A DNA stretch of 64,000 nt, taken from Sphingomonas sp. YR710 (GTDB taxonomy: Bacteria > Pseudomonadota > Alphaproteobacteria > Sphingomonadales > Sphingomonadaceae). Where the stretch lies: NCBI RefSeq assembly GCF_900101455.1, contig NZ_FMZJ01000004.1, forward strand, positions 186,001-250,000. The letters are read 5' to 3'. This document shows positions 48,701 to 57,177 of this stretch, piece by piece. Both the position numbers and the translations under genes were made by a program. The notes beneath the pieces were generated by a model, which was given only the letters and a program-made list of their open reading frames with translations, had not been told where the DNA came from and did not search any database. Position 1 is the first letter of the stretch, and the number at the start of each line of letters is the position of its first letter.

Positions 48701-48735
48701 TATCTAAATTCATTCGCATCATATTTCGGAATCAT
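45718..48735 (-). CDS. MASE1-PAS-PAS-GGDEF-EAL c-di-GMP protein
   Basis: A 1005-aa membrane signalling protein. Residues about 15-300 form a MASE1-type sensor with 8-9 helices, followed by PAS domains (about 310-425 and 430-558), GGDEF (565-730) and EAL (745-995). Both catalytic motifs are intact: GGDEF at 647-651 and E-A-L in VEALARW, with DDFGTGFSSLSYL. The inhibitory site R-x-x-D is SATD here, so product inhibition is unlikely. GGGAG precedes the ATG. The first ~60 codons (48560-48735) are strikingly AT-rich. It may make or break c-di-GMP, which the PilZ protein at 18225 could read. Confidence 0.93.
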   Translation of the reverse strand: MIPKYDANEFRYSNNFRIINFLIFSIIVGIIYFFLSSAGLYFGWRPGSAATLWYSNAVAIIALLYVRKNLWPIMLAIVAFSNIASGIVSGGTWSLSFRFLPGNILEILTAAWFVERKGLRLAALSSTLCFIRTLLWGALVPTLLGAGVGAVIVAIDQPLPLARYWLTWFEGDLLGAISIVPFGLVLLKRGLRDVVRSLTKPCAVIGIVSCVVVALVVPFILPFPFAYIALPLIFVAVRSGITATSFAVLLMSVVLGLLFALRIILVPPPALPGGDMLYSLPILATLVPPMILATAIEEIRATNRRLSEAQTRFRRLYRSSPSMMHSHGLDLTIADVSQFWLDKMGYKEAEVVGHPIDQFMARGSAKLVDDIILAAIERESCCSNIELQMVTRAGDILDVYMSAVVEHDAAGAPQSILVATTDVTERKHLARSLAAEQEFLEITLHSIGDGVVSTDAAGRIQYLNPIAEDMLGWSHAEAKGRLFDDVVQLHDQASDQQLVSPVQLCLAEGRKLALPHDAVLRDRQGVDHPIQDVTSPIRGHEGEIAGAVMVFQNVGETRALMQRMSHLVQHDALTNLPNRILLYDRVHHACQVANRDDGMFGLAFLDLDNFKFVNDSLGHAAGDDLLRIIAQRLSAALSATDTACRVGGDEFVILVDKLETLGGMIRVAENILAEIARPVLLGDIELNITGSLGLALFPDHGEDVETLMKHADAALYRAKRDGKNLYRFFSVSGDEATLKRLSIEADMRRGLAQGHFHVHYQPVFDSATGVARSVEALARWNRDGADPQSPGLFIPLAEESGLIIPLNTWVLGEACRQMRQWIDADVPIERIAVNISAVQFGSSGFVASVIRTLKENRLRGDQLELEITESTLLKQPRVARAVLDELRSLGIKIAIDDFGTGFSSLSYLRTLPVDTLKIDKSFIDGIVESLEDRKIVEAIVHLGRSLNLHVVAEGVETEAQAKLLRAIPCDALQGYLFARPMEGAGVSALLMTDGGVGIVHGPEDA

Positions 48736-49051
48736 TTACGACTCTCCCAAAATATTCTGCGTCTCGATGGTGAAATAACGACGAAATTTACGCCACCAAC
48801 ATAACGCGCTGTAATCACGCTGATCTCTCATCGATCAGGTATTTATTCGTCATCTATACCGACTCCGGTCCCTTTTAGCCATAGGAAACACCCAATGCCA
48901 CACGCTCGACAACTGTCCCGATTTGAACTCGCCGAGCAAATGGCGCAGAACGGCGGGCAATGAAACATAAACCATACTCATACGCGCTTGGTCTCGCCCG
49001 CCATTCGGTGCATCCTTCTGTACCGACGGCAGCAGAGCGAAAGTCCGGTTG
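48736..49051. other. Divergent intergenic region, AT-rich at left
   Basis: A 316-bp stretch between the start of the GGDEF-EAL gene and astA. It must contain promoters for both. The left part continues the AT-rich composition of the GGDEF gene's 5' end. No clear -35/-10 pair, palindrome or RNA gene was found. A 22-codon frame at 48896 is probably chance. Confidence 0.5.
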
Positions 49052-50056
49052 ATGCTGGTCGTGCGCCCCGCTGGCATTCGCGATCTTGACGCCCTGATGG
49101 AACTCGCCATCCTGTCGGGCCGTGGCTTCACCAGCCTACCTGAAGACGAAGCAACACTGCTCGCGCGGCTGCAACTTTCCGCAGCTAGCTTCACCGGCGC
49201 AGTTGGCGCCCGCGATGCCTGGTACACGCTGATGCTCGAGGACAGCGCCACCGGCCGGATCGAGGGACTGTGCGGCGTCCGGGCGGCGGTGGGCGTGGCC
49301 CGCCCGCATTTCTCGTTTCGGATCATGACGCTCGCGCAATTTTCATCCGCCATCGCCACGCGCTTCGATCATAGCGCATTGGTGCTGGTCAACGAATGTT
49401 CGGGCTGGACCGAGGTCGGATCACTCTATTTGCGTCCCGAGCGGCGCAGCGGCGGCGCGGGCAGTCTGCTCGCGCGGTCGCGCTACATGTTGATCGGAGC
49501 GGAGCGGAGCCGCTTCTCCGAAACGGTGATGGCCGAATTGCGCGGCTATTTCGATCCCGAGGGGCGCTGCCCGTTCTGGGAGGGGGTTGCGAGCAAATTC
49601 TTTCGCCTGCCCTTCGATCAGGCCGATCATATGGTGATGTCGACCGATGGCCAGTTCATCCTCGATCTGGCGCCGCGCCACCCGATCTACGTCGAACTGA
49701 TCGATCATGCCGCGCAGGATGCGATCGGCCGCGTCCATGTCGATGGTGAAGCGGCACGCGCCATGCTCGAGCATGAAGGATTTCGCGGCTCGGGACTGAT
49801 CGACATTTTCGATGGCGGGCCGACCTATTCGGCGTTCCGGGATTCGATCACCACGATTGTGCGGACGAGCGCCCTGCCCGTGGCGATCGGCGATCCGCGC
49901 GACGCGCCCGAGCTGATCGTCTCGACCGGCTCGATCGCGGGTTTCCGCGCCACCCGTGCGAATGTGCGGATCGCCGACGAGGTCGCGACGATCGATCCCG
50001 CCGCCGCCGCCGCACTCGCGCTGCGCCCCGGCGACATGATAAGGGTGAGGACATGA
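49052..50056 (+). CDS. astA: Arginine N-succinyltransferase
   Basis: A 334-aa enzyme of the AST pathway; it transfers succinyl from succinyl-CoA to L-arginine. Family motifs: VVRPAGIRDLDALMELA, GFTSLPEDEATLLARLQLS, YLRPERRSGGAGSLLARSRY, GRCPFWEGVASKFF and FIDILPRHPIY-like DLAPRHPIYVEL. ATG at 49052; a TTG lies one codon before it. Its last bases overlap astD (ATGA). It opens a plus-strand run of ast genes. astB (succinylarginine dihydrolase) and astC are not found here. Confidence 0.95.
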   Translation: MLVVRPAGIRDLDALMELAILSGRGFTSLPEDEATLLARLQLSAASFTGAVGARDAWYTLMLEDSATGRIEGLCGVRAAVGVARPHFSFRIMTLAQFSSAIATRFDHSALVLVNECSGWTEVGSLYLRPERRSGGAGSLLARSRYMLIGAERSRFSETVMAELRGYFDPEGRCPFWEGVASKFFRLPFDQADHMVMSTDGQFILDLAPRHPIYVELIDHAAQDAIGRVHVDGEAARAMLEHEGFRGSGLIDIFDGGPTYSAFRDSITTIVRTSALPVAIGDPRDAPELIVSTGSIAGFRATRANVRIADEVATIDPAAAAALALRPGDMIRVRT

Positions 50057-51456
50057 TACGGTCGATCGATCCGGTCACTGGCGATGTCATCTGGGAAGGC
50101 GAGGAGACCGCGCCCGCCGCGATCCTCGCCGCCGTTCAGCGCGCCCGCGAAGAGCTAGCCGTCTGGGCGGCAACCTCTCTCGACGAGCGCATCGCCGCCG
50201 TCCGCCGCTACGCCGCCATATTGAAGGAGCGCAGCGAGGATATCGCACGCGACATTTCGCGCGAGACCGGCAAGCCATTGTGGGAGACCCGCACCGAACT
50301 GGCCTCGATGATCGGCAAGGTCGAAGTATCGATCACGGCGCAGGCCGAACGCGCCGGTTCGCGCGAAGCCGCAATGCCGTTCGGCCGCGCGGTGCTGCGC
50401 CACAAGCCGCACGGCGTGATGGCGGTGCTCGGCCCCTATAATTTTCCCGGCCATCTGCCCAACGGCCATATCGTACCGGCCTTGTTGGCGGGCAATGTCG
50501 TCCTGTTCAAGCCGTCCGAAGAAGCGCCGCTCACCGGCCAGCATATGGCGCAGGCGTTGCGCGACGCAGGAATCGGCGAGCCGGTCTTCACCCTGATCAA
50601 GGGCGGTCGCGACGCCGGTGCCGCGCTGATCGCCGCCGATATCGACGGGCTGTTGTTCACCGGATCGGCGACCGCGGGCGCCCAATTCCGGCGGATGATG
50701 GTCGACCGACCGCATGTTCAACTTGCGCTGGAGCTGGGCGGCAACAATCCGCTGATCGCCTGGGGAGCTGCCGAGACGTCGGCGGCAGCGATCGTCCAGT
50801 CGGCTTTCATTACCACTGGCCAACGCTGCTCCTGCGCGCGCCGCCTGATTGTGCCCGCAGGTATGGAAGGCGATGCGACGATCGAAGCGGTCCACAGCCT
50901 CGCCGCGCGGCTGCGGATCGGCGCATGGGACGATCCGGAAGAGGCCTATATGGGGCCGCTGATCTCGGCCGGTGCCGCGCAAAAGGCGATCGATGCGACT
51001 GCCGCGCTGCACGCGATGGGCGCCAAAGCGCTGCTCCCATTCGAGCGGCTCGACCGGAGCGATGCGTTCGTCACGCCCGGCATGTATGACATTACCGGGC
51101 TGGCGGTGCCCGACGCCGAAATCTTCGCGCCGGTCCTGCAGGTGATCCGCGTGCCCGATTTCGATGCGGCGATCGACGCGGCCAACGCCACGCGCTTTGG
51201 CCTGTCCGCTGGCCTGCTCAGCGACGATCCGGCCTTGTGGCAGCGCTTCCTCGCCCGTTCGCGCGCCGGCGTGGTCAACTGGAACCGGCCGACGACCGGC
51301 GCCGCCGCCAACATGCCGTTCGGCGGGCTCGGCGAATCCGGCAATCATCGGCCGAGCGCTTATTATGCCGCAGATTACTGCGCCTATCCGGTCGCCAGCT
51401 TCGAAGCCGACAATATCGTCGACCTGTTCGACGAGATCGCGCCGCGGCTTTTGTGA
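50053..51456 (+). CDS. astD: Succinylglutamate-semialdehyde dehydrogenase
   Basis: A 467-aa aldehyde dehydrogenase. It oxidises N-succinylglutamate semialdehyde to N-succinylglutamate with NAD. Active-site residues: Asn130 (GPYN), Glu227 (LALELGG) and the nucleophile Cys259 in TTGQRCSCARR. FPGHLPNGHIVPALLAGN is AstD-like. It is coupled with astA and with the M20 hydrolase (TGATG at 51454-51458). Confidence 0.95.
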   Translation: MIRSIDPVTGDVIWEGEETAPAAILAAVQRAREELAVWAATSLDERIAAVRRYAAILKERSEDIARDISRETGKPLWETRTELASMIGKVEVSITAQAERAGSREAAMPFGRAVLRHKPHGVMAVLGPYNFPGHLPNGHIVPALLAGNVVLFKPSEEAPLTGQHMAQALRDAGIGEPVFTLIKGGRDAGAALIAADIDGLLFTGSATAGAQFRRMMVDRPHVQLALELGGNNPLIAWGAAETSAAAIVQSAFITTGQRCSCARRLIVPAGMEGDATIEAVHSLAARLRIGAWDDPEEAYMGPLISAGAAQKAIDATAALHAMGAKALLPFERLDRSDAFVTPGMYDITGLAVPDAEIFAPVLQVIRVPDFDAAIDAANATRFGLSAGLLSDDPALWQRFLARSRAGVVNWNRPTTGAAANMPFGGLGESGNHRPSAYYAADYCAYPVASFEADNIVDLFDEIAPRLL

Positions 51457-52658
51457 TGAAGGCGCACCGATCCGCGCTCGATGCCGCCGGCGACGCGCCG
51501 ATGCTGGCACAGGTGCGGAGCTGGTCAGCGATCAACAGCGGATCGCGCAACCTCGGCGGCTTGTCGGCAATGGCCCCCCTGCTGGCCGATGCCTTTTCGA
51601 TCCTGCCCGGCGACGTGACCCTACTCAATGCCGCACCCGGCGACGAGATCAGCCGTGACGGCGAGGCGATGCCGCTCGCCCTCGGTCAAAACCTCCATGT
51701 CTGTGTGCGGCCGCAAGCCCCCGTCCGGATCCTGCTGACCGGGCATATGGACACGGTCTATGGCGTCGATCATCCATTCCAGACCATCACCGATAGGGAT
51801 GACGGTGCGATCCTTAACGGCCCCGGCGTCGCCGACATGAAAGGCGGGATCGCGATCATGCTGGCGGCGCTCGCCGCCGTTGAGGCATCGCCGCTGGCAT
51901 CGCGGATCGGCTATGATGTCGTCATCAATTCGGACGAGGAGATCGGATCGCCGGGGTCGGCCGCGCTGATCGCGCGCGCGGCGGCGGGCAAGCATGCGGC
52001 GCTGACCTATGAACCCTCTGCCCTGCCCGACGGCACATTGGCCGGCGCGCGGCCGGGCAGCGGCAATTTCTCGATCCTCATCACTGGCCGCGCGGCGCAT
52101 GCCGGCCGCAATCCACGGGACGGCCGCAACGCGATCGTCGCCGCCGGCGATCTCGCGCTGCGGCTGGCGCGCGCGGCGCGCGATGGGCTCTCGATCAATC
52201 CCGCGCGGATCGACGGCGGCGGGCCCAACAATATGGTGCCCGATCAGGCGATCCTGCGCGTCAACCTGCGCCCCGTTCTGCCCGCCGACCAGATCGCCGC
52301 CGAAGCGCTGATCCGCGACCTGATGCAGACAATCGCGCGAGAGCATGACGTCACGGTTCACATCCACGGTGGCTTCGGGCGACCGCCCAAGCCGATCGAC
52401 CCGCCCGCCGAACGGCTGTTCCGATTGGTGCAATCGAGCGCGGCAATGCTTGGCCAGTCGATCGGCTGGATCCCGACCGGCGGCGTCTGCGACGGCAACA
52501 ACATCGCGGCCTGCGGCGTGCCCGTGGTCGACACGATGGGCGCGCGCGGCGGCGCGATCCACTCGGCGGAGGAATATCTGATCGTCGAGAGCCTGGTGGA
52601 GCGGGCGCAGCTTTCGGCGCTGGTGATGTTGCGGCTGGCAGAATCTGCACGGGTGTGA
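51456..52658 (+). CDS. M20-family metallohydrolase in the ast cluster
   Basis: A 400-aa zinc hydrolase of the M20 family, which includes DapE, ArgE and carboxypeptidase G2. Metal ligands: His in LTGHMDTVYG, Asp in GVADMKGGIAI, Glu-Glu in INSDEEIGSPGS, Glu in TYEPS, and His in GAIHSAEEY. The dimer domain contains GRAAHAGRNP. It is translationally coupled to astD. AstE, the usual succinylglutamate desuccinylase, is not seen, so this enzyme may fill that step. This is inference; M20 desuccinylases exist (DapE). Confidence 0.85.
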   Translation: MKAHRSALDAAGDAPMLAQVRSWSAINSGSRNLGGLSAMAPLLADAFSILPGDVTLLNAAPGDEISRDGEAMPLALGQNLHVCVRPQAPVRILLTGHMDTVYGVDHPFQTITDRDDGAILNGPGVADMKGGIAIMLAALAAVEASPLASRIGYDVVINSDEEIGSPGSAALIARAAAGKHAALTYEPSALPDGTLAGARPGSGNFSILITGRAAHAGRNPRDGRNAIVAAGDLALRLARAARDGLSINPARIDGGGPNNMVPDQAILRVNLRPVLPADQIAAEALIRDLMQTIAREHDVTVHIHGGFGRPPKPIDPPAERLFRLVQSSAAMLGQSIGWIPTGGVCDGNNIAACGVPVVDTMGARGGAIHSAEEYLIVESLVERAQLSALVMLRLAESARV

Positions 52659-52787
52659 GGTCGTTCCACCAACGGTTGTGACTTTTCGACCAACGTCCAG
52701 CACATCTTACGCTGCTTCGCGGCATCGATATTGACACGCGACCGGCAAAGGTTTCTTCTCGCGAAACAATTTCGATCGGGGCGTTTA

Positions 52788-54713
52788 GTGAGTTCAGGCG
52801 CAGCGCCAACGGCCAGTCTGCAGATTGCGTTGCAGCACGCATCGCATCTGCTCGTCGAACAGCCGACGCTCGCCGCGGGACAGGCCCGCGAAATATTGCG
52901 CGTCGTCCCCGATCAACCACAGGCCCTGCTGTTACTCGCACAGGCTTGTGCGCGGGCCGGCGAACCTGACAAGGCGATCGCCGCCGCCCGGCGGCTTGTA
53001 TCGCGCGAGCCCACAAATGCCGGAGGCTGGCGGCTGCTGGCAAGTCTGCACCGCGCGGCGGGCGACGAGCGGGCCGCCGAACAGGCCACCGTGCGCGAAC
53101 TCTCGGCCTCCGCACGCGATCCCCGGCTGGCAGCGGCCGGCGCGGCACTGGTCGAGGGGCGCATCCCGGAGGCCGAGGCGCTGCTGCGGCAGGCGCTTCG
53201 CGAAAATCCTGTCGACATCGCCGCGATCCGCATGCTGGCCGAGGTCGCGGCGCGGATCGGCCGTTTCCGGGATTCGGAACTGCTGCTGACCCGTTGCCTA
53301 GAACTGGCCCCCGAATTCGATGCCGCGCGCCACAATCTGGCACTCGTCCTGTTCCGGCAGGCGCGCCCGGCCGATGCGATCGGCGAACTCGATCGCCTGC
53401 TCGCCCGCGATCCTGCCGATCGGGCCGCGCGCAACCTGAAAGCGGCCGCGCTGGGCCAGATCGGCGAACATGACGCCTCGATAGCGATGTATGAGGCGCT
53501 GCTCACCGAATTCGACAATCATCCATGGCTTTGGCTGAGCTATGGGCACGAATTGAAGACCGTCGGCCGGTCGGACGACGCCATCGCCGCCTATCGGCGT
53601 GCCGTGACGATCCGGCCACAAACCGGCGAAGGCTGGTGGAGCCTCGCCAACCTCAAGACTTTCCGGTTCGACGAAGCCGATATCGCGGCGATGGAGAATG
53701 CCGGGCGCGGCGCGGACCTGACACCCGACGATCGCGCGCAACTCGCTTTCGCTTTGGCCAAGGCGCAGGAGGATCGTGGCCGCGATCGCGCGGCGTTCGA
53801 TCTCTACGTCGAGGCGAACCGATTGCGCCGCCAGACTGTGCCCTATCACGCCGAAGATATCAGCGAGCATGTCGATCGCTGCGCCCGCTTCTTCAGGGCC
53901 GAGTTCTTTGCCGAACGCGCCGGCTGGGGCTGCCCGGCGCGCGATCCGATCTTCATCGTCGGCATGCCGCGATCGGGATCGACGCTGATCGAACAGATAT
54001 TGTCGAGCCATCCTCAGGTCGAGGGTACCAGCGAATTGCCAGATATCGGGCAGTTCGTGCGCCGGCTGAGCGGCTATTCACGGCGGGGAGAGCCGTCCCC
54101 CTTCCCCGACAATCTTGCAGAGCTTAATGCTGATGGGGTGCGTGCGCTGGGCGAGGAATATCTTGAACGCACACGCGTGCAGCGACACAGCGCGCGACCA
54201 TTCTTCATCGACAAGATGCCCAACAACTGGGCGCATGTCGGGCTCATCAAACTGATCCTGCCCAATGCCACGATCATCGATACAAGGCGCCATCCGATCG
54301 GCTGCTGCTGGTCGATATTCCGGCAGAATTTCGCGCGCGGCCAGGCGTTCAGCTACGATTTGGCCGATCTCGGACGATATTATGCCGATTATGTCCGTGC
54401 GATGGCGGCGTTCGATGCGGCGCAACCGGGCGTCGTGCACCGGGTGTTTTATGAGGCCATGGTCGCCGATCCCGAGACGCAGATCCGCGCGTTGCTGGCC
54501 GCCGTTGGACTCGATTTCGATCCCGCTTGCCTCGCCTTCCACAAGACCGAGCGTGCGGTGCGCACCCCGAGTTCGGAACAGGTACGCCAGCCGATCTTCA
54601 CGGATGCGGTTGACCATTGGCAACGCTTTGCCGCCTGGCTTGGGCCATTGACCGAAGCTCTGGGCGATGCGCTGCCCGACGATGCAAGAATGAGAGCGAC
54701 CGAGGACGCCTGA
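52788..54713 (+). CDS. TPR-repeat sulfotransferase
   Basis: A 641-aa soluble protein. Residues about 20-360 form a run of TPR-like repeats (e.g. AAGQAREILRVVPDQPQAL, AREPT-type SREPTNAGGWRLLAS, AIAAYRRAVTIRPQTGEGW). Residues about 390-630 are a sulfotransferase: PAPS loop FIVGMPRSGSTLIEQ, HPQVEGTSELPDIG, and the 3'-phosphate site in IIDTRRHPIG. The layout resembles tyrosylprotein-type sulfotransferases. GTG at 52788 with GGGGCG upstream is favoured; a TTG at 52731 is in frame. It is 28 bp before a TonB-dependent receptor. Confidence 0.88.
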   Translation: MSSGAAPTASLQIALQHASHLLVEQPTLAAGQAREILRVVPDQPQALLLLAQACARAGEPDKAIAAARRLVSREPTNAGGWRLLASLHRAAGDERAAEQATVRELSASARDPRLAAAGAALVEGRIPEAEALLRQALRENPVDIAAIRMLAEVAARIGRFRDSELLLTRCLELAPEFDAARHNLALVLFRQARPADAIGELDRLLARDPADRAARNLKAAALGQIGEHDASIAMYEALLTEFDNHPWLWLSYGHELKTVGRSDDAIAAYRRAVTIRPQTGEGWWSLANLKTFRFDEADIAAMENAGRGADLTPDDRAQLAFALAKAQEDRGRDRAAFDLYVEANRLRRQTVPYHAEDISEHVDRCARFFRAEFFAERAGWGCPARDPIFIVGMPRSGSTLIEQILSSHPQVEGTSELPDIGQFVRRLSGYSRRGEPSPFPDNLAELNADGVRALGEEYLERTRVQRHSARPFFIDKMPNNWAHVGLIKLILPNATIIDTRRHPIGCCWSIFRQNFARGQAFSYDLADLGRYYADYVRAMAAFDAAQPGVVHRVFYEAMVADPETQIRALLAAVGLDFDPACLAFHKTERAVRTPSSEQVRQPIFTDAVDHWQRFAAWLGPLTEALGDALPDDARMRATEDA

Positions 54714-54741
54714 TACCACGTAAACAAAAAGGGGAATGATT

Positions 54742-57177
54742 ATGCGTGCGACCAAGTGGACAACATCGCGCAAACGCGCAGGGACGCTGGCACTGCTGCT
54801 CGCCGGCACGGTTTTGCCCGCGCCGATCATGGCGCAGACACCGGATGCCAATGCCACCGCCGATCAGGGCGACGAAATCATCGTCACCGCGCAAAAGCGC
54901 GAGGAAAATCTGCAATCGGTACCGATCAGCATTCAGGCGCTCGGAACGGCCAAACTCGAACAATATAATATCAATAATTTCAATGACTACACCAAGCTGT
55001 TGCCGAGCGTGTCGTTCCAGACCAGTTCGCCGGGCACGACCAACGTCTATTTCCGCGGCGTGGCCAGCGGCGGTGACGGCAACCATTCGGGATCGCTGCC
55101 GTCGGTGGGCGTCTATCTCGACGAACAGCCCATCACCACGATCGGCGGCACGCTCGACGTCCATATCTATGACATCCAGCGGATCGAAGCGCTGTCCGGG
55201 CCACAGGGCACGCTGTACGGCGCCTCATCCGAGGCCGGCACCTTGCGCATCATCACCAACAAGCCGACGACCAAGGGCTTCGACGCCGGCTTTGACAGCG
55301 AGGTCAACCACATCCGCAGCGGCGATGTCGGCGGCAAGGTCGAAGGATTCGTCAACCAGCCGATCAACGACACAATGGCGATCCGCCTCGTCGGATTTTA
55401 TGAACATGACGCAGGCTATATCGACAACGTCCCCGCCAATTTCGACATCGGTTTCGGCAAGAACACGTTCGGCAGCGGCGTCACGATCAACAACAATGCG
55501 GTACTCAAGAAGAATTATAACGACACCGAAGTCTTCGGCGGCCGCGCCGCTCTGAAAATCGATATCGACGATAACTGGACGGTTTTGCCGACCTTCCTCG
55601 CACAGGATCAGAAAACGCACGGCTCTTATGGTTATTATGAAGATGCCGGCGACCTGAAGACCCAGCATTTCGGCCCCGAACAGGGGCATGACCGCTTCTG
55701 GCAAGCCGCGCTGACCGTCGAAGGCAAGGTCAGCAATTTCGATATTACCTATGCTGGCGCCTATATGGATCGCCACATCACCTCTGTGAGCGACTATACC
55801 GATTACGCCGTCACCTATGACGCAGCCTATAGCGGCGGATTTTCAACCTATTTCACTAATGCCGCCGGCGCCTATATCGATCCGTCGCAGCATATCGTCG
55901 GCCACGATCATTTCACCAAGCTTAGCCAGGAATTGCGGGCCTCATCGCCTCAGGAAAATCGCTTCCGCGTGATTGGGGGCCTGTTCTATCAGAAGCAGAC
56001 CCACCTGATCATTCAGGACTACCAAATCTATGGTCTGACGGCGGCGACCTCGGTCAACGGCCGTCCTGGCACGATCTGGCTGACCGATCAGGACCGCATT
56101 GATCGCGACTACGCGGTTTTCGGCGAAGCGGCGTTCGACATCACGCCGAAGCTGACGCTGACCGGCGGCCTGCGCGCATTCAAATATGATAACTCGTTGT
56201 TCGGTTTCTTCGGTTTCGGCACCGGTTTCAGCGGTAGCACCGGCGTCGGGGCGTGCAACAAGTCCTTCCGTGACTCATCGGGCAATTATATCGGCCCGAT
56301 CTTGCCCGGCGCGCCCTGCACCAATCTGGGTGACGTCGTGAACGGAAAGGTCGTGCCAAAGAAAGCCAAGGGCGACGGCATCACGCACAAGCTCAACCTG
56401 ACCTGGAAGCCGACCGACGATTATATGGTCTATGCAACCTGGTCGCGCGGCTTCCGCCCGGGTGGCATCAACCGAAGGGGTGGGTTGCCGCCTTATGATC
56501 CCGATTATCTGACCAACTATGAACTCGGCTTCAAGACGACACTGTTCGACAAGATGCTGCGGTTCAACGGCGCGATCTATCTGCAAAACTGGAAATCCTT
56601 CCAGTTCGCGTTCCTCGGCCTCAACAGCCTGACCCAGATCCAGAATGGCTCGGATGCGCGGATCAAGGGTGTAGAGCTTGATTTCACGCTGAAGCCCGAG
56701 CCCGGCTTCACGATTTCGGGAAGCGCCGCCTACACCGACGCCAAGCTGCGCAAGAATATCTGCAACGCCGCCGATAGCACTTTCCAGTGCACGGCCGCCG
56801 GAAACTTCATCACCGCACCCAAGGGGACGCAGCTTCCGGTTACGCCGAAATTCAAGGCGAACATGACGGCACGCTATGATTTCGATGTAGCCGGCCATGA
56901 CAGCCATTTCCAGGCCGTCGCCGTTCATGCGAGCTCGGCGCCGTCGCAACTGCGCACCGCGGATCAGGCGATCGTGGGCACGATCCCGGGTTACTGGACG
57001 TTCGACGTCGCGGCCGGCGCGAAATTCGGCCGCATCTCGACCGAGATCTATATTCAGAACCTTCTCGACGAACGCGCCCAGATCTCACGCAGCGTGGCCT
57101 GCAGCATCTGCACGCGGCCCTCAACCTTTGTCCAGAACCCGCAGACCATCGGCCTGCGCGTCGGCTGGAAATATTGA
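54742..57177 (+). CDS. TonB-dependent outer-membrane receptor
   Basis: An 811-aa outer-membrane transporter. The signal peptide (residues 1-33, MRATKWTTSRKRAGTLALLL then PIMAQ) is followed by DEIIVTAQKREENLQSVP, a TonB-box/plug start, the plug with LYGASSEAGTLRIITNKP, and a barrel ending in GLRVGWKY (C-terminal aromatic). No N-terminal signalling (STN) domain is present. ATG at 54742 with AAAGGGG 8 bases upstream is preferred to ATG 54736. The AdiC-like permease start overlaps its stop. Substrate probably not iron; an arginine-related compound is suggested by context. Confidence 0.93.
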   Translation: MRATKWTTSRKRAGTLALLLAGTVLPAPIMAQTPDANATADQGDEIIVTAQKREENLQSVPISIQALGTAKLEQYNINNFNDYTKLLPSVSFQTSSPGTTNVYFRGVASGGDGNHSGSLPSVGVYLDEQPITTIGGTLDVHIYDIQRIEALSGPQGTLYGASSEAGTLRIITNKPTTKGFDAGFDSEVNHIRSGDVGGKVEGFVNQPINDTMAIRLVGFYEHDAGYIDNVPANFDIGFGKNTFGSGVTINNNAVLKKNYNDTEVFGGRAALKIDIDDNWTVLPTFLAQDQKTHGSYGYYEDAGDLKTQHFGPEQGHDRFWQAALTVEGKVSNFDITYAGAYMDRHITSVSDYTDYAVTYDAAYSGGFSTYFTNAAGAYIDPSQHIVGHDHFTKLSQELRASSPQENRFRVIGGLFYQKQTHLIIQDYQIYGLTAATSVNGRPGTIWLTDQDRIDRDYAVFGEAAFDITPKLTLTGGLRAFKYDNSLFGFFGFGTGFSGSTGVGACNKSFRDSSGNYIGPILPGAPCTNLGDVVNGKVVPKKAKGDGITHKLNLTWKPTDDYMVYATWSRGFRPGGINRRGGLPPYDPDYLTNYELGFKTTLFDKMLRFNGAIYLQNWKSFQFAFLGLNSLTQIQNGSDARIKGVELDFTLKPEPGFTISGSAAYTDAKLRKNICNAADSTFQCTAAGNFITAPKGTQLPVTPKFKANMTARYDFDVAGHDSHFQAVAVHASSAPSQLRTADQAIVGTIPGYWTFDVAAGAKFGRISTEIYIQNLLDERAQISRSVACSICTRPSTFVQNPQTIGLRVGWKY

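Noticed and set aside
48896-48964. A 22-codon plus-strand frame before astA
   Set aside because: It has no ribosome site and no similarity to known leader peptides, and such short frames occur by chance.
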